Assembly (NCBI GenBank): GCA_918292005.1
Contig: CAKJZJ010000005.1
Coordinates: 1 to 64,000, forward strand
Length of the DNA stretch: 64,000 nucleotides
Direction: 5' to 3'
Origin: Clostridiales bacterium
GTDB lineage: Bacteria; Bacillota; Clostridia; Christensenellales; UBA1242
The position numbers and the translations under genes were made by a program. Below are positions 34,780-44,660 of the stretch, piece after piece (the first letter of the stretch is position 1; every line of letters begins with the position of its first letter). The notes beneath the pieces were generated by a model that had not been told where the DNA came from, did no database searches, and saw only the letters and a program-made list of their open reading frames with translations.

Positions 34780-35451
34780 TTATTTTTTTATTAAATCTGG
34801 TCTATGTTTCTGTGTCTCCGACAATTTTTGTTTTTCTTTCCATTTGGCTATCTCTGCATGATTACCAGAAATAAGCACTTCTGGTACTTCCATTCCCATA
34901 AAAACTCTAGGTCTAGTATATTGTGGATATTCTAACATACCATCAGAAAAACTCTCATCAACCATACTGGTCTCGCTACCAAGTACCTGCGGAACGTAAC
35001 GCAATACACTATCCACTAGTACCATTGCTGGCAATTCTCCACCAGTGAGTACATAGTCTCCTATGCTAATCTCTTCGTCTACACATAGGTCGATTATTCT
35101 CTGGTCAATGCCTTCGTAATGCCCACAGACAATAATCAAATGATTATATTGGTCGGATATATTTTTCACCCTAGACTGTGTAAGTACATTACCTTTTGGC
35201 GACATATAAATAACGTGGCTATCATCAGTTTTTACACTCATAATAGCGTCGTAAAGAGGTTGTGGAGTCATAAGCATACCATCTCCACCACCAAAGATAT
35301 AATCATCTACTTTCTTGTGTTTATCCAAAGAAAATTCTCTGATGTCTATTAAGTTTAATTCAAATAGGTTTTTCTCAAGTGCTCTTCCTAAAATACTAGA
35401 TTTCAAAGGCTCAAACATCTCGGGAAACAACGTCAAAATATCAATCTTCAT
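34780..35451 (-). CDS. trmD: tRNA (guanine-N1-)-methyltransferase
   Basis: 223 residues. The SPOUT trefoil-knot motifs are visible: LTLFPEMFEP at the start, YIFGGGDGML, VCGHYEGIDQR and SIGDYVLTGGELPA. It methylates G37 next to the anticodon of several tRNAs, preventing frameshifting. The start overlaps rimM by 11 nt. The C-terminus (KWKEKQKLSETQKHRPDLI) is the usual helical tail. Confidence 0.98.
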   Translation of the reverse strand: MKIDILTLFPEMFEPLKSSILGRALEKNLFELNLIDIREFSLDKHKKVDDYIFGGGDGMLMTPQPLYDAIMSVKTDDSHVIYMSPKGNVLTQSRVKNISDQYNHLIIVCGHYEGIDQRIIDLCVDEEISIGDYVLTGGELPAMVLVDSVLRYVPQVLGSETSMVDESFSDGMLEYPQYTRPRVFMGMEVPEVLISGNHAEIAKWKEKQKLSETQKHRPDLIKK

Positions 35452-35923
35452 ATACTGCTACTTGTGTAAAAATATCATTGTTTAGATACAATACCTTTTT
35501 ATCTCTATCTACCGAAATTATCAATCCATCAATTATTGGCAACATAATATTATCTTTACCAACTATAGAGACAATGTCGGTAGCACCATAATTATTCACA
35601 TCTACAATAGTACCTAGCGTAGTTTCATTTACATTGACCATATAATCCATATAGTCAACCGATGGAATAATAGAATTATCTAAATATGCAAATATCTCTA
35701 TATTTCTGAGATTTTCAGCCTGTTCACAGGTATCAATCCCCTTTAGTTTGAATATTACAAAAACATCACGAAGAATAACTTTTTCCACTTGATATTCCGT
35801 ATTAGACACTACTACACTATTTATCTTTTTATAGAGTTTAATATTTGCAAGAGATGGTTTTACTCTAAATTCACCCTTTAGTGCCTGTGGTTTGGTGATA
35901 GTTCCAATACATACTAATTCCAT
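35441..35923 (-). CDS. rimM: 16S rRNA processing protein RimM
   Basis: 160 residues. The N-terminal beta-barrel (CIGTITKPQALKGEFRVKP) and the PRC-barrel domain near the C-terminus (VDYMDYMVNV ... IMLPIIDGLIISVD) fit RimM, which binds ribosomal protein S19 and helps mature the 30S head. It lies between khpA and trmD as in many Bacillota. No clear Shine-Dalgarno sequence precedes the ATG; it lies 17 bp downstream of khpA. Confidence 0.95.
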   Translation of the reverse strand: MELVCIGTITKPQALKGEFRVKPSLANIKLYKKINSVVVSNTEYQVEKVILRDVFVIFKLKGIDTCEQAENLRNIEIFAYLDNSIIPSVDYMDYMVNVNETTLGTIVDVNNYGATDIVSIVGKDNIMLPIIDGLIISVDRDKKVLYLNNDIFTQVAVYED

Positions 35924-35940
35924 AATAAAAATAAGAGAAA

Positions 35941-36180
35941 CTAGTCTCTTTCTCCTATTTTTACAATAAATCTTTTGCCAGTTTTGGCACTAGCAGATTT
36001 TACAATGGTTCTTAGTGCGCCAGCAATCTTACCATCTCTACCGATGATTTTGCCGACGTCATTTTTATCAACACAAACTTTGATGATAGTAACTTTAGCA
36101 CTCTCATCTTGTGAAGTTATTTCAACTGCTTCTTTATTCTCTACCAATTCATTTACTATGAATCTAACCAATTCTTCCAA
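35941..36180 (-). CDS. khpA: KH-domain RNA-binding protein KhpA (YlqC)
   Basis: 79 residues. A single KH domain carries the GxxG loop in IIGRDGKIAGALR. KhpA binds RNA with its partner KhpB and influences cell-division gene expression in streptococci and others. The start is a TTG. Of two in-frame TTG codons (36186 and 36180) the second is preferred, because GGTGGGG lies 7 bp before it. It stands between rpsP and rimM. Confidence 0.93.
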   Translation of the reverse strand: MEELVRFIVNELVENKEAVEITSQDESAKVTIIKVCVDKNDVGKIIGRDGKIAGALRTIVKSASAKTGKRFIVKIGERD

Positions 36181-36197
36181 AGTCAAACCCCACCTAA

Positions 36198-36494
36198 TTA
36201 TTTATTTTCTTTTTTCTTTTTGTCAGTCTTTGGAGCATTCTTTTTGATAGGCTCTAGAATACCTTCTCTAACTAGTATTGTTCTAGTAGTCTCGGTAGGT
36301 TGAGCACCATTATTTAACCATGCTTTTGTTCTCTCTACATCAAGTTTGATCTCTGCAGGATCTGTAAGAGGATTGAAAGTACCTAATTTCTCAATGTAAG
36401 CACCATCTCTAGCCTTTCTAGAATCTGTAACAACTATTCTATAGAATGGTGATTTTTTATCTCCCATACGAGTAAGTCTAATTTTAACTGCCAT
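36198..36494 (-). CDS. rpsP: 30S ribosomal protein S16 (bS16)
   Basis: 98 residues. [20 protein letters not shown] and [20 protein letters not shown] (the latter 20 residues) are the S16 hallmarks. The tail is Lys-rich ([15 protein letters not shown]). AAAGGAG lies 7 bp before the ATG. It is first in the rpsP-khpA-rimM-trmD group, 71 bp after ffh. A TATAAT is present at 36511-36516 but without a clear -35. Confidence 0.98.
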   Translation of the reverse strand: MAVKIRLTRMGDKKSPFYRIVVTDSRKARDGAYIEKLGTFNPLTDPAEIKLDVERTKAWLNNGAQPTETTRTILVREGILEPIKKNAPKTDKKKKENK

Positions 36495-36565
36495 AGTTTT
36501 TCTCCTTTTGATTATATATATTTCATTTTTATTAGTAACAACTAAAAAAATTTAAAAAACGAACT

Positions 36566-37897
36566 TTAGAATGGTAATCGCATACCTGCGAGACCACCTT
36601 TTTTCTTGCCATTGAATTGCTTCATCAATTCTCTGGACTGACTGAATTGTTTCAATAATATATTGACATCCTGAATAGTAGTACCACTACCAGTTGCAAT
36701 ACGCTTCTTTTGACTGCCCTTGATGCCATCTGGATCCTGTCTCTCTTTCTTCGTCATACTCTGAATGATGGCTTTATTTTTTGCTAATTGTTTTTCATCA
36801 ATGGCATTCTCGTTTAATTTCAATTTATTAGAACCAGGCAACATTGCCAAAATATCGCTAATGCTACCCATTTTTTTTAATTGTTCGAATTGTACTAGAT
36901 AATCATCTAAAGTAAATGAATTTTCTCTCATTTTCTTTTCTAATTTTCTAGCTTCTTCTTCGGTATAATTTGCTTGAGCTTTTTCAATAAGTGAAAGAAC
37001 ATCACCCATATCAAGTATTCTACTAGCCATTCTATCTGGGTAGAAAGGCTCGATGTCGTCCATTTTTTCACCGACACCACAGAATTTGATAGGTTTGCCT
37101 GTTACGGCTCTAATAGACAATGCTGCACCACCCCTAGTATCACCATCTAGTTTGGTTAATATTACACCTGTAATATCTAGTTTTTCATTAAAAGTAGTCG
37201 CAACATTGACAGATTCTTGACCAATCATAGCATCTACTGTAAGTAGTATTTCACTAGGATTCACGGCCTTTTTGATATTCTGTAATTCGGTCATCAATTC
37301 TTCATTGATTTGTAGTCTACCTGCAGTATCAATAATGACTGTATCATAGCCTTTTTTATCGGCATACTTGATAGCATTCAAAGATGTCTTTTCTGGTTTT
37401 GCCGTCCCTTCGTCATAGACTTCTACATCAACACTCTTGCCAATGGTTTTTAATTGATTGATTGCTGCTGGACGATATATATCACACGCAACAAGCATTG
37501 GTTTTTTGCCCTGTTTTTTAAGCATTTTGGCTAGTTTACCACACATGGTGGTTTTACCAGCACCCTGCAATCCACACATCATTATGACTGTAGGTGGTTT
37601 GCTAGCAACAGTAAGTTTAGCATTGGTAGAGCCCATGAGTGCCGTCAATTCTTCATTGACAATTTTGATAATTTGCTGTCCCGGAGTGAGAGATTTCATT
37701 ACTCTCTCGCCAGTAGACTTTTCAGTAACTTTGGCAATAAAATCTTTTACAACCAAGTAATTGACATCTGCTTCTAGCAAGACGAGTTTGATCTCACGCA
37801 TGGCATTTTTGATTTCTAAATCAGTCAATGTGCCCTTTTTGGTTATCTTGCTAAACACATGATTAAGTTTTTCGCCAAGTGTTCCAAATAATGCCAT
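36566..37897 (-). CDS. ffh: Signal recognition particle protein Ffh (SRP54)
   Basis: 443 residues. The N domain leads to the G domain with GLQGAGKTT, DTAGRL, TKLDGD and the SRP insertion box. The methionine-rich M domain (about 300-443) includes SGTTIQDVNILLKQF, which binds 4.5S/SRP RNA, and ends with a basic GMRLPF tail. It binds signal peptides on ribosomes and delivers them to FtsY. AAGGAG lies before the ATG. It follows ylxM by 1 bp. Confidence 0.99.
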   Translation of the reverse strand: MALFGTLGEKLNHVFSKITKKGTLTDLEIKNAMREIKLVLLEADVNYLVVKDFIAKVTEKSTGERVMKSLTPGQQIIKIVNEELTALMGSTNAKLTVASKPPTVIMMCGLQGAGKTTMCGKLAKMLKKQGKKPMLVACDIYRPAAINQLKTIGKSVDVEVYDEGTAKPEKTSLNAIKYADKKGYDTVIIDTAGRLQINEELMTELQNIKKAVNPSEILLTVDAMIGQESVNVATTFNEKLDITGVILTKLDGDTRGGAALSIRAVTGKPIKFCGVGEKMDDIEPFYPDRMASRILDMGDVLSLIEKAQANYTEEEARKLEKKMRENSFTLDDYLVQFEQLKKMGSISDILAMLPGSNKLKLNENAIDEKQLAKNKAIIQSMTKKERQDPDGIKGSQKKRIATGSGTTIQDVNILLKQFSQSRELMKQFNGKKKGGLAGMRLPF

Positions 37898-37898
37898 T

Positions 37899-38222
37899 TT
37901 ATCTCCTTAATTCATTAATTATCTGGTCAATTCTACCTGCAAGTTTATCTTTTGGACAATCTTTCAGGCTCTCGAGTTTAGATATTATATCAGTCTCATT
38001 CTCTACTACATGTAAACATTTTTCAAAATTCTCTAGTGCCTTTATACACACAGATATGCTATCTTTCACTGCTTGACGGCTAATAGATAAATTGTCACCT
38101 ATCTCGGACAATGTCAAATTATCATAAAAATATGCACTCATTATTACCTGCTGTCTATCAGTTAATAATTGCCCATAAATATCAAATAATTTATTTATCC
38201 TAATATTATCGACTATATCCAT
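37899..38222 (-). CDS. ylxM: YlxM/p13-like protein of the SRP operon
   Basis: 107 residues. It has a sigma-like helix-turn-helix (LTLSEIGDNLSISRQAVKDSI) and starts NKLFDIYGQLLTDRQQVIM, which is typical. YlxM is thought to modulate SRP assembly and is usually cotranscribed with ffh. The ATG at 38222 is preceded by GGTGAGA; a longer frame to 38282 would read through the promoter. The promoter at 38262-38290 has an inverted repeat at the transcription start, so the ylxM-ffh transcript may be regulated. Confidence 0.93.
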   Translation of the reverse strand: MDIVDNIRINKLFDIYGQLLTDRQQVIMSAYFYDNLTLSEIGDNLSISRQAVKDSISVCIKALENFEKCLHVVENETDIISKLESLKDCPKDKLAGRIDQIINELRR

Positions 38223-38234
38223 TCTTCTCACCAG

Positions 38235-38256
38235 TGTAAAGTAATTTTGCTTTACA
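38235..38256. promoter_or_regulatory. Inverted repeat at the ylxM transcription start, candidate operator
   Basis: TGTAAAG and CTTTACA arms around an 8-nt centre, placed from about +1 to +22 of the ylxM transcript. Confidence 0.5.
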
Positions 38257-38261
38257 TGTGT

Positions 38262-38290
38262 AGTATAATATAATAAATGCACTTTGTCAA
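38262..38290 (-). promoter_or_regulatory. ylxM-ffh promoter
   Basis: A consensus TTGACA, 17 bp, TATACT on the minus strand, just after the ftsY stop codon. Confidence 0.85.
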
Positions 38291-38297
38291 TAGTTAT

Positions 38298-39185
38298 TTA
38301 CACAATATTCTCTACAAATTCTTTAGCATTAAATGGTTCTAGGTCATCAATACCTTCGCCCACACCAACAAATTTGATAGGAATACCATATTTTTTGGCT
38401 ATAGCAAATACTACTCCACCCTTGCTAGATCCATCCAGTTTGGTCAAAATAATACCATCCAAAGGCATTATTTCATTAAACATCTCTACCTGTTGAAGAG
38501 CATTCTGACCAGTGGTGGCATCTATAACCAAGTATGTCTGTACTCTATCCGACCATTCTTTACTAATAATTTTGGATATCTTTTTTAATTCTTCCATTAG
38601 GCCAACTTTATTATGCAATCTACCAGCAGTATCCACCAGGACTACATCATCATGTTTTGCAATAGCACTATGGATACCATCATAAACTACTGCTCCTGGA
38701 TCCACTCCTTCGCCGTATTTTACTATTCTAGTACCTGCCCTTTTGCTCCACTCGGTGAGCTGGTCACTTGCGGCTGCCCTAAAAGTATCTCCCGCCACCA
38801 TAAGCACACTTTTTTTATGGCTTTTATAGTAATGAGCCATCTTGCCAATGGCAGTAGTTTTCCCCACACCATTGACACCAACAATGGTATAAAGAGTAGG
38901 ATATGTATCTTCGTCTTCGTCTAGTGTGAGTATGTCTGTCATGGCCTGACGAAGTAATTTTTTAAAGTCTTCTTCGGTCTTGACTTTATTCTTTTTGGCG
39001 AGTTTCTTTACTTCTTCAACGATCTCGCTACTTGCTTCTACGCTTAAATCACTAGAGACTAACACATATTCCAATTCTTCATAGAAATCATCATCTAATT
39101 CTCCTACGAAAATCTGTGAAATTTTCTTTGAAATAGCATCTTTAGTTTTTTTCAGCGCACCGAAAAATTTAGAAAATATTCCCAT
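38298..39185 (-). CDS. ftsY: SRP receptor FtsY
   Basis: 295 residues. The acidic A domain seen in many FtsY proteins is absent, leaving the N domain (FYEELEYVLVSSDLSVE) and the G domain with GVNGVGKTT, DTAGRLHNK and TKLDGSSKG. It docks SRP-ribosome complexes at the membrane. The start codon overlaps the smc stop by 1 nt (TAATG), so it is translationally coupled with smc. Confidence 0.98.
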   Translation of the reverse strand: MGIFSKFFGALKKTKDAISKKISQIFVGELDDDFYEELEYVLVSSDLSVEASSEIVEEVKKLAKKNKVKTEEDFKKLLRQAMTDILTLDEDEDTYPTLYTIVGVNGVGKTTAIGKMAHYYKSHKKSVLMVAGDTFRAAASDQLTEWSKRAGTRIVKYGEGVDPGAVVYDGIHSAIAKHDDVVLVDTAGRLHNKVGLMEELKKISKIISKEWSDRVQTYLVIDATTGQNALQQVEMFNEIMPLDGIILTKLDGSSKGGVVFAIAKKYGIPIKFVGVGEGIDDLEPFNAKEFVENIV

Positions 39186-42100
39186 TATTTCTGCTCCGTA
39201 TTTTTAATAGCATCACTAAGTTTAACAGAAACTAGTTTACTTACACCCTTTTCTTCCATAGTAACACCATACAGAGTATCTGCATGCTCCATTGTAGGCT
39301 TTTTGTGAGTAATAACAATGAATTGTGTTTCATTGGAGAAACGCTTTAGATATTTGGCAAGTCTAGTTACATTAGCTTCGTCCAAAGGAGCCTCAATCTC
39401 ATCTAGTAAGCAGAATGGCATAGGACGTAGTCTAAGAATGGCGAATAGGATAGCAATAGCAACCAGTGCCTGCTCACCACCACTCAGCAAACTAATATTA
39501 CTTAATTTTTTCTCTGGTGGTTCGGCCTTGATGTCTATACCTGCATTCAATTCATCTTCGCTATCTATTATTTCTAGTCTAGCATTACCACCACCAAATA
39601 GTTCTTTAAATACTATGCCGAAATTGGTATTGATTTTGTCAAATTCTGTCTGGAATCTAACTATCATCTCATTCGACAAATCTTTAATAATTCTCTTGAC
39701 GTCTGCTTCGGCCTTAATCAAATCTTGTGACTGGTCGTACATTTTGCCAAATCTCTCTTCTAGAGCCTTGCAGTCTTCGATAGCACGTTCATTGATATGA
39801 CCTAATTCTGCAATATCCTTTTTGATTTTATTGATATTAGCAGCACCAATTTTAGCATCAAAGTCGGGATCTTTGAATGCAAGTGCAGAATCGTATGTAA
39901 GACCATACTCTGTCCATACCCTATCCTGCATAGTCTCTATATCGGTATCTACTTTGGACAAAGCAATCTCTTGTTTATACTTTCTATCCTGCAATAGATT
40001 TACTTCGCCCAGAAGTTTATTCCTAGACTCATCTAGACGTTTAATGTCTTCTTGATATGTTGCTTTTTCTTTTTCTTTCTTGGCTAATTTTTCTTTTATC
40101 TTACCTAGCAATTCATAATTTTCATTATGTTCTAGACTGGATTCACTCTCAAAGACAGTATTAGATGCAACAGACAACAACTGTCTATTCCTATTGCAAG
40201 CATCTTCCATAATCTTTAATTGTTCACCAGTAGCATCCAATTGTGCCTTGTATCTAGCACGCTCTTGCTCCAAACTCATAAGTTCGGATTCTAATGTTGC
40301 AATAGCAATTTTCAGAGATGTAAGTGTAGTAGAATACTCTTCACGTTGATTTCTTAGATCGGTAAATTGTGATGCTGTAGGATCTATACCGTCAGTTTCG
40401 ATATCGGTCTTTACATCAGATATCTTATTTAATTGCTTTAGGATACCATCGAGTACCTTTTTATTTTTACCAATACTTACAGATACCCTATTTCTCTCAT
40501 CTTCGTAATCTCTACAAATAGTACTGTATTTATCATTTCTCTCATTTTCTTGAGCAATCTCAATATCGAGAGCATGCAGACTCTCAGATGTGGTCTTGAT
40601 ATCATCATTGATTAATTGCAATGTATTTAAAAGTTTATTATACTCTGCAGTCTTCTGTTCTTTTTCTTTGGTAAGTTTAGCAATCAATTTGCCACTATTC
40701 TCTATCTCTGTCTGACGACCAAGCAAAGTGGCTGCCTGGGACTTTTTGCTACCACCTGTTATACTTCCCTGTGGAGAGAGTATTTCACCCTCTAGAGTAA
40801 CGATTCTAAATGCAAAATTGCTAGCCCTAGCAATATTCAGAGCGTTATTCATATTATTAACAATGGCAGTTGTACCTAGTAGCGAACTCATGATATTGTC
40901 TAGTTTTTTGTCATAATCTATAAGCTCACTGGCAATACCGAAACAACCCTCCATGTCTAAATATCTACGATTGTGACTATCGAAGTATCTAGGCTTAACA
41001 GTATTAATAGGCAAGAATGTTGCTCTACCATAATCACGTTGTTTCAGATAATTAATCAAATATTTGGCATGTTCATCACTAGCTGTAACAATATTCTGCA
41101 CAGCATTACCCAGTGCCATCTCCACTGCTGTTTGATATGTATTAGGGACTTTGATAAGTCCAGCAATAACACCTACTATTCTGGATTTGAGCTCATTGTT
41201 TTTCTCGGAATCGGTAAGTAATCTTTTGACCGTACCATTGAAGCCCTCATACTCTTTTTCATACTCTTCGAGCAGAGTCTTCCTGTGTTCGAGTGCTACA
41301 ATATTGCTAGTCATCTCAGTAAGCATTGCTTCACTACGCTTGCAGTCGGTCTGTAGATTTTCTCCACGAACAATTTTCTCATTGAGAGATGACTCTATAT
41401 CTGCACGTTTCTTTTTCAGTCCTGTGAGTTTGCTAGAGCTATCTGCCTGCTTGGATAATGCATCAGAGTACTTTTCATTGATCTGCTGTTGCATATCTTC
41501 CAATTCTGCTAGAGACTTTTCATAACTATTCTTTTCAGCATTCAGAGCAGAAATCTGTGCTTTGACATCACCCAATAATTCTAGATTGTCTATAATTCTC
41601 TGCTGAATAGCAGCGGCTTCATCTTCACCAGTTTTTAATTCAGATGATACAGTATCATATTTCTCATTAATATCAGCAGCCTGGCTCTTTTTACTAAACA
41701 ATTGAGATTGTTTTTCTTTAATCTGCAATTCGGTATCACTGAGAGACTTTTGACAATTAGTTTTCAGTTCGGTTAGTCTATCCAATTCGGCAGACAATCT
41801 GTCATTCTCAGATTGCAAATGAGAATATTTCTCTTTTTGCAAATCTATCTCACCGGATTGTTTGGTGATGGCAACATTGAGTTCTAGTACTTTATCTTTC
41901 AATTCATTGATATCGAAATCTATGGTACTTACCTGCTCAAACGCCTGAGCATACATAGTGTCTGCTTTTTCTTTCTCTTTGGTCCTATACTCCAATTCTT
42001 CTACAATAGCATTGATTTTTTCTAGTATGGAATTTTTAGTATCACTAGCAGTATCATACTGGTGAATATATAGATTGACCTCCAATCCTTTTAATTGGTC

Positions 42101-42757
42101 TTTTAATTCATGGTATATTCTAGCCGTTTCTGCCTGCTCACGCAAAGGCTTTAATTGCCTATCTATCTCGGATATCAGGTCATTAATACGATTGAGATTA
42201 TCCTGGGTATTGAGCAGTTTTTTCTCTGCTTCGGCTTTTTTTGCTTTAAATTTGGCAATACCAGCAGCTTCTTCAAATATGGCTCTTCTATCTTCTGGTT
42301 TTGCATTAACAATTTTACCTATCATACCCTGACCAATAATAGAATATCCATTTTTACCAATACCACTATCGTGAAGCAAATTGACTATATCTTTTAGTCT
42401 AGCAGGAGTTTTATTAAGTAAATATTCACTCTCGCCCGAACGATAAAGTTTCCTAGTAATAATAATCTCCTGGTAGTCGGAATTGAACATCTTATTGGTA
42501 TTATCAAAAACTAGAGACACCTCACAGAAAGAAAGGCCCTTCCTTTTTTCCGTGCCTTTGAATATAACATCTTGCATAGTAGAACCACGCAAATTTTTGC
42601 TAGACTGTTCACCTAGCACCCATCTAATTGCATCTGCAACATTACTTTTACCACAGCCATTAGGTCCAACTATTGCTGTAATACCATCTTCAAAGTCAAT
42701 TTTCTGATAGTCGGCGAATGATTTGAAACCGACCATCTCAATTCTTTTTAAGTTCAT
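39185..42757 (-). CDS. smc: Chromosome segregation protein SMC
   Basis: 1,190 residues, normal length. The N-terminal head has Walker A GPNGCGKSN. Two long coiled coils flank a hinge (about residues 510-640, VIAGLIKVPNTYQTAVEMAL). The C-terminal head has signature LLSGGEQALVAIAI and Walker B CLLDEIEAPLDEAN. It condenses and aligns the chromosome with ScpA and ScpB. GGGAG lies 7 bp before the ATG behind a 17-bp-spacer promoter. smc and ftsY form an operon; rnc ends 142 bp upstream with its own terminator. Confidence 0.99.
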   Translation of the reverse strand: MNLKRIEMVGFKSFADYQKIDFEDGITAIVGPNGCGKSNVADAIRWVLGEQSSKNLRGSTMQDVIFKGTEKRKGLSFCEVSLVFDNTNKMFNSDYQEIIITRKLYRSGESEYLLNKTPARLKDIVNLLHDSGIGKNGYSIIGQGMIGKIVNAKPEDRRAIFEEAAGIAKFKAKKAEAEKKLLNTQDNLNRINDLISEIDRQLKPLREQAETARIYHELKDQLKGLEVNLYIHQYDTASDTKNSILEKINAIVEELEYRTKEKEKADTMYAQAFEQVSTIDFDINELKDKVLELNVAITKQSGEIDLQKEKYSHLQSENDRLSAELDRLTELKTNCQKSLSDTELQIKEKQSQLFSKKSQAADINEKYDTVSSELKTGEDEAAAIQQRIIDNLELLGDVKAQISALNAEKNSYEKSLAELEDMQQQINEKYSDALSKQADSSSKLTGLKKKRADIESSLNEKIVRGENLQTDCKRSEAMLTEMTSNIVALEHRKTLLEEYEKEYEGFNGTVKRLLTDSEKNNELKSRIVGVIAGLIKVPNTYQTAVEMALGNAVQNIVTASDEHAKYLINYLKQRDYGRATFLPINTVKPRYFDSHNRRYLDMEGCFGIASELIDYDKKLDNIMSSLLGTTAIVNNMNNALNIARASNFAFRIVTLEGEILSPQGSITGGSKKSQAATLLGRQTEIENSGKLIAKLTKEKEQKTAEYNKLLNTLQLINDDIKTTSESLHALDIEIAQENERNDKYSTICRDYEDERNRVSVSIGKNKKVLDGILKQLNKISDVKTDIETDGIDPTASQFTDLRNQREEYSTTLTSLKIAIATLESELMSLEQERARYKAQLDATGEQLKIMEDACNRNRQLLSVASNTVFESESSLEHNENYELLGKIKEKLAKKEKEKATYQEDIKRLDESRNKLLGEVNLLQDRKYKQEIALSKVDTDIETMQDRVWTEYGLTYDSALAFKDPDFDAKIGAANINKIKKDIAELGHINERAIEDCKALEERFGKMYDQSQDLIKAEADVKRIIKDLSNEMIVRFQTEFDKINTNFGIVFKELFGGGNARLEIIDSEDELNAGIDIKAEPPEKKLSNISLLSGGEQALVAIAILFAILRLRPMPFCLLDEIEAPLDEANVTRLAKYLKRFSNETQFIVITHKKPTMEHADTLYGVTMEEKGVSKLVSVKLSDAIKNTEQK

Positions 42758-42788
42758 TTGTGTCTCCCAAAAATTTTTCGCACATATT

Positions 42789-42817
42789 ATTTTAACATAT
42801 AATATATTAAAAGTAAA
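42789..42817 (-). promoter_or_regulatory. smc-ftsY promoter
   Basis: TTTACT, 17 bp, TAAAAT on the minus strand, 31 bp before the smc start codon. Confidence 0.65.
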
Positions 42818-42847
42818 ATAAGTAGCGAAATATACAAAGAATAATTG

Positions 42848-42881
42848 AAAAAAAATTACATGCCAAAACTAGACATGTAAT
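42848..42881 (-). terminator. Terminator of plsX-rnc
   Basis: Stem ATTACATG / CATGTAAT with an 11-nt loop followed by eight or more T on the minus strand. Confidence 0.9.
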
Positions 42882-42899
42882 CGTAAATTTTACCATAAA

Positions 42900-43562
42900 T
42901 TATTTGTTTTTTTCTAGATAAACTCTCGCACATTTTTCTTCGGCAAGTCTAATAGATTTACCCGATGAAACTGCCACACTACTACCATCCACAAACAAAC
43001 CTACTGTAAATGTCCTATCATGTGCAGGACCATCAGTAGATATTACCTTGTATTCAAAACTAATACCCCGAGACTGCATCAATTCTTGGAATGTAGATTT
43101 GTAATCGACACAATTTTTAATAACCTCGGCAATATGATTTTCATCAACTAAAACCACTCTATGAATAATACGACTAGCCATCTCATATCCACCGTCTAAA
43201 TATACTGCACCTATCACACTCTCAAACAAATCGGCAGTATTTTTTTTGCTCAATTTATTGACTGATTTGCCCAGCATAACGTATTGGTCTAAATGCAGAA
43301 AAATGGCTATATTGCAAAGATTTTCTGTAGACACCAACCATGCACGAAGTTTAGTGAGATCGCCTGCCCCCACATGATAAAGTGTGTATATGTATTGTGA
43401 CACAACCAACTCTAAAACTGCATCACCTAGAAATTCTAGTCTCTCGTAACTCTCCACACCTACATCATTAGCATAACTACTATGAGTCAGTGCCGTCTCT
43501 AATAATCTAATATCACGAAAATGGTAGTCTAGCACATTCTCTAGTTCACACAGATCATTCAT
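42900..43562 (-). CDS. rnc: Ribonuclease III
   Basis: 220 residues. The RNase III signature ERLEFLGDAVLELVVS and a second acidic motif in NTADLFESVIGAVYLD form the metal site; a C-terminal double-stranded RNA-binding domain begins near KSTFQELMQSRG. It cuts rRNA precursors and duplex RNAs. The ATG at 43562 overlaps the plsX stop (ATGAATGA), which fits translational coupling; a five-codon longer start is less likely. Confidence 0.97.
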   Translation of the reverse strand: MNDLCELENVLDYHFRDIRLLETALTHSSYANDVGVESYERLEFLGDAVLELVVSQYIYTLYHVGAGDLTKLRAWLVSTENLCNIAIFLHLDQYVMLGKSVNKLSKKNTADLFESVIGAVYLDGGYEMASRIIHRVVLVDENHIAEVIKNCVDYKSTFQELMQSRGISFEYKVISTDGPAHDRTFTVGLFVDGSSVAVSSGKSIRLAEEKCARVYLEKNK

Positions 43563-44574
43563 TTTCCACCACACCATTATTAGCTAGAGCATCGGTAATT
43601 TTACCTATCAAGTCGCCCTTATGCATATTGTATATCTGCTCTATACATACTGCAAAACTATCTGCCGTACTGCTACCATGGCTCTTTACTAGTAATTTTT
43701 TGCACCCTAAAAGTACTGCACCACCTGCTAGATTGTAATCAAATTTTTGCTTGATATTATTGAAAGTTTTACGCATAAACAAATATCCAAATTTACTAGA
43801 TTTAGATGCTTTTATTTCACTTTTCAATACCTTCAAAAATGACTTCAATGTGCCTTCCATACTCTTCAGTAGTACATTACCAGCAAAGCCATCAGTCACT
43901 ATCACATCATACTCACCATTTAGAGTATCTCTGGCTTCCATATTACCAACAAAATTGATATTTTTATTATTCTTTAAAAGGTCAAAAGTTTCTTTCGCCC
44001 TTGTGTCGCCCTTGTGATCTTCTGTCCCAACATTTAGTAGTGCCACACGTGGATTTTCCTTGCCCAATACTTTATGATATGCACTACCCATTACAGCGAA
44101 TTGTTCCAGATATTCTGGCTTACAGTCCATATTGGCACCACAGTCACAAATACTCACCGTTCCACCTGTAATAGTAGGCATTACTGGGCACAATGCTGGT
44201 CTAAAAATCCCCTTCATTCTGCCAAATTTTAAAAACCCACCAGTAAGCACTGCACCAGTAGAACCTGCAGAAATCAGACCAACCACATTTTCATCAGATA
44301 GAGCCAAATCAAATGCTTTTACCAGAGAACTATCTTTTTTGGTTTTGATAGCCATGGTAGGACTCTCATCATTGGTAATGACATCTGTTGCATCTAAAAT
44401 AGATATCTGCTCTTCATTATATTTGTATTTGGCAAGTTCATTCTGTATAATATCTGTCTTGCCAGACAAAACAACGTGTATATCTTGATTATCGCTAATA
44501 GCTTTAATGGCACCAGCAACAGTTTCTATTGGAGCATTATCTCCACCCATAGCATCTAAAACAATTTTAATCAT
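43555..44574 (-). CDS. plsX: Phosphate acyltransferase PlsX
   Basis: 339 residues. It starts MIKIVLDAMGGDNAP, with SAGSTGAVLTGG, CDCGANMDCKPEYL and GFAGNVLLKS as family motifs. It makes acyl-phosphate from acyl-ACP for glycerolipid synthesis. The ATG at 44574 is preceded by AAAGGAT; an upstream in-frame TTG is rejected. It is cotranscribed with rnc, whereas acpP and the fab genes usually found beside it are absent. Confidence 0.98.
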   Translation of the reverse strand: MIKIVLDAMGGDNAPIETVAGAIKAISDNQDIHVVLSGKTDIIQNELAKYKYNEEQISILDATDVITNDESPTMAIKTKKDSSLVKAFDLALSDENVVGLISAGSTGAVLTGGFLKFGRMKGIFRPALCPVMPTITGGTVSICDCGANMDCKPEYLEQFAVMGSAYHKVLGKENPRVALLNVGTEDHKGDTRAKETFDLLKNNKNINFVGNMEARDTLNGEYDVIVTDGFAGNVLLKSMEGTLKSFLKVLKSEIKASKSSKFGYLFMRKTFNNIKQKFDYNLAGGAVLLGCKKLLVKSHGSSTADSFAVCIEQIYNMHKGDLIGKITDALANNGVVENE

Positions 44575-44603
44575 AGTCAAATCCTTTATTACTAATTAGA
44601 AGC

Positions 44604-44632
44604 ATTATACCCTATATATGTAAAATATGCAA
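44604..44632 (-). promoter_or_regulatory. plsX-rnc promoter
   Basis: TTGCAT, 17 bp, TATAAT on the minus strand, 29 bp before the plsX start codon. Confidence 0.75.
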
Positions 44633-44660
44633 ATTAATTTAATCACAGCATAATAAAATC

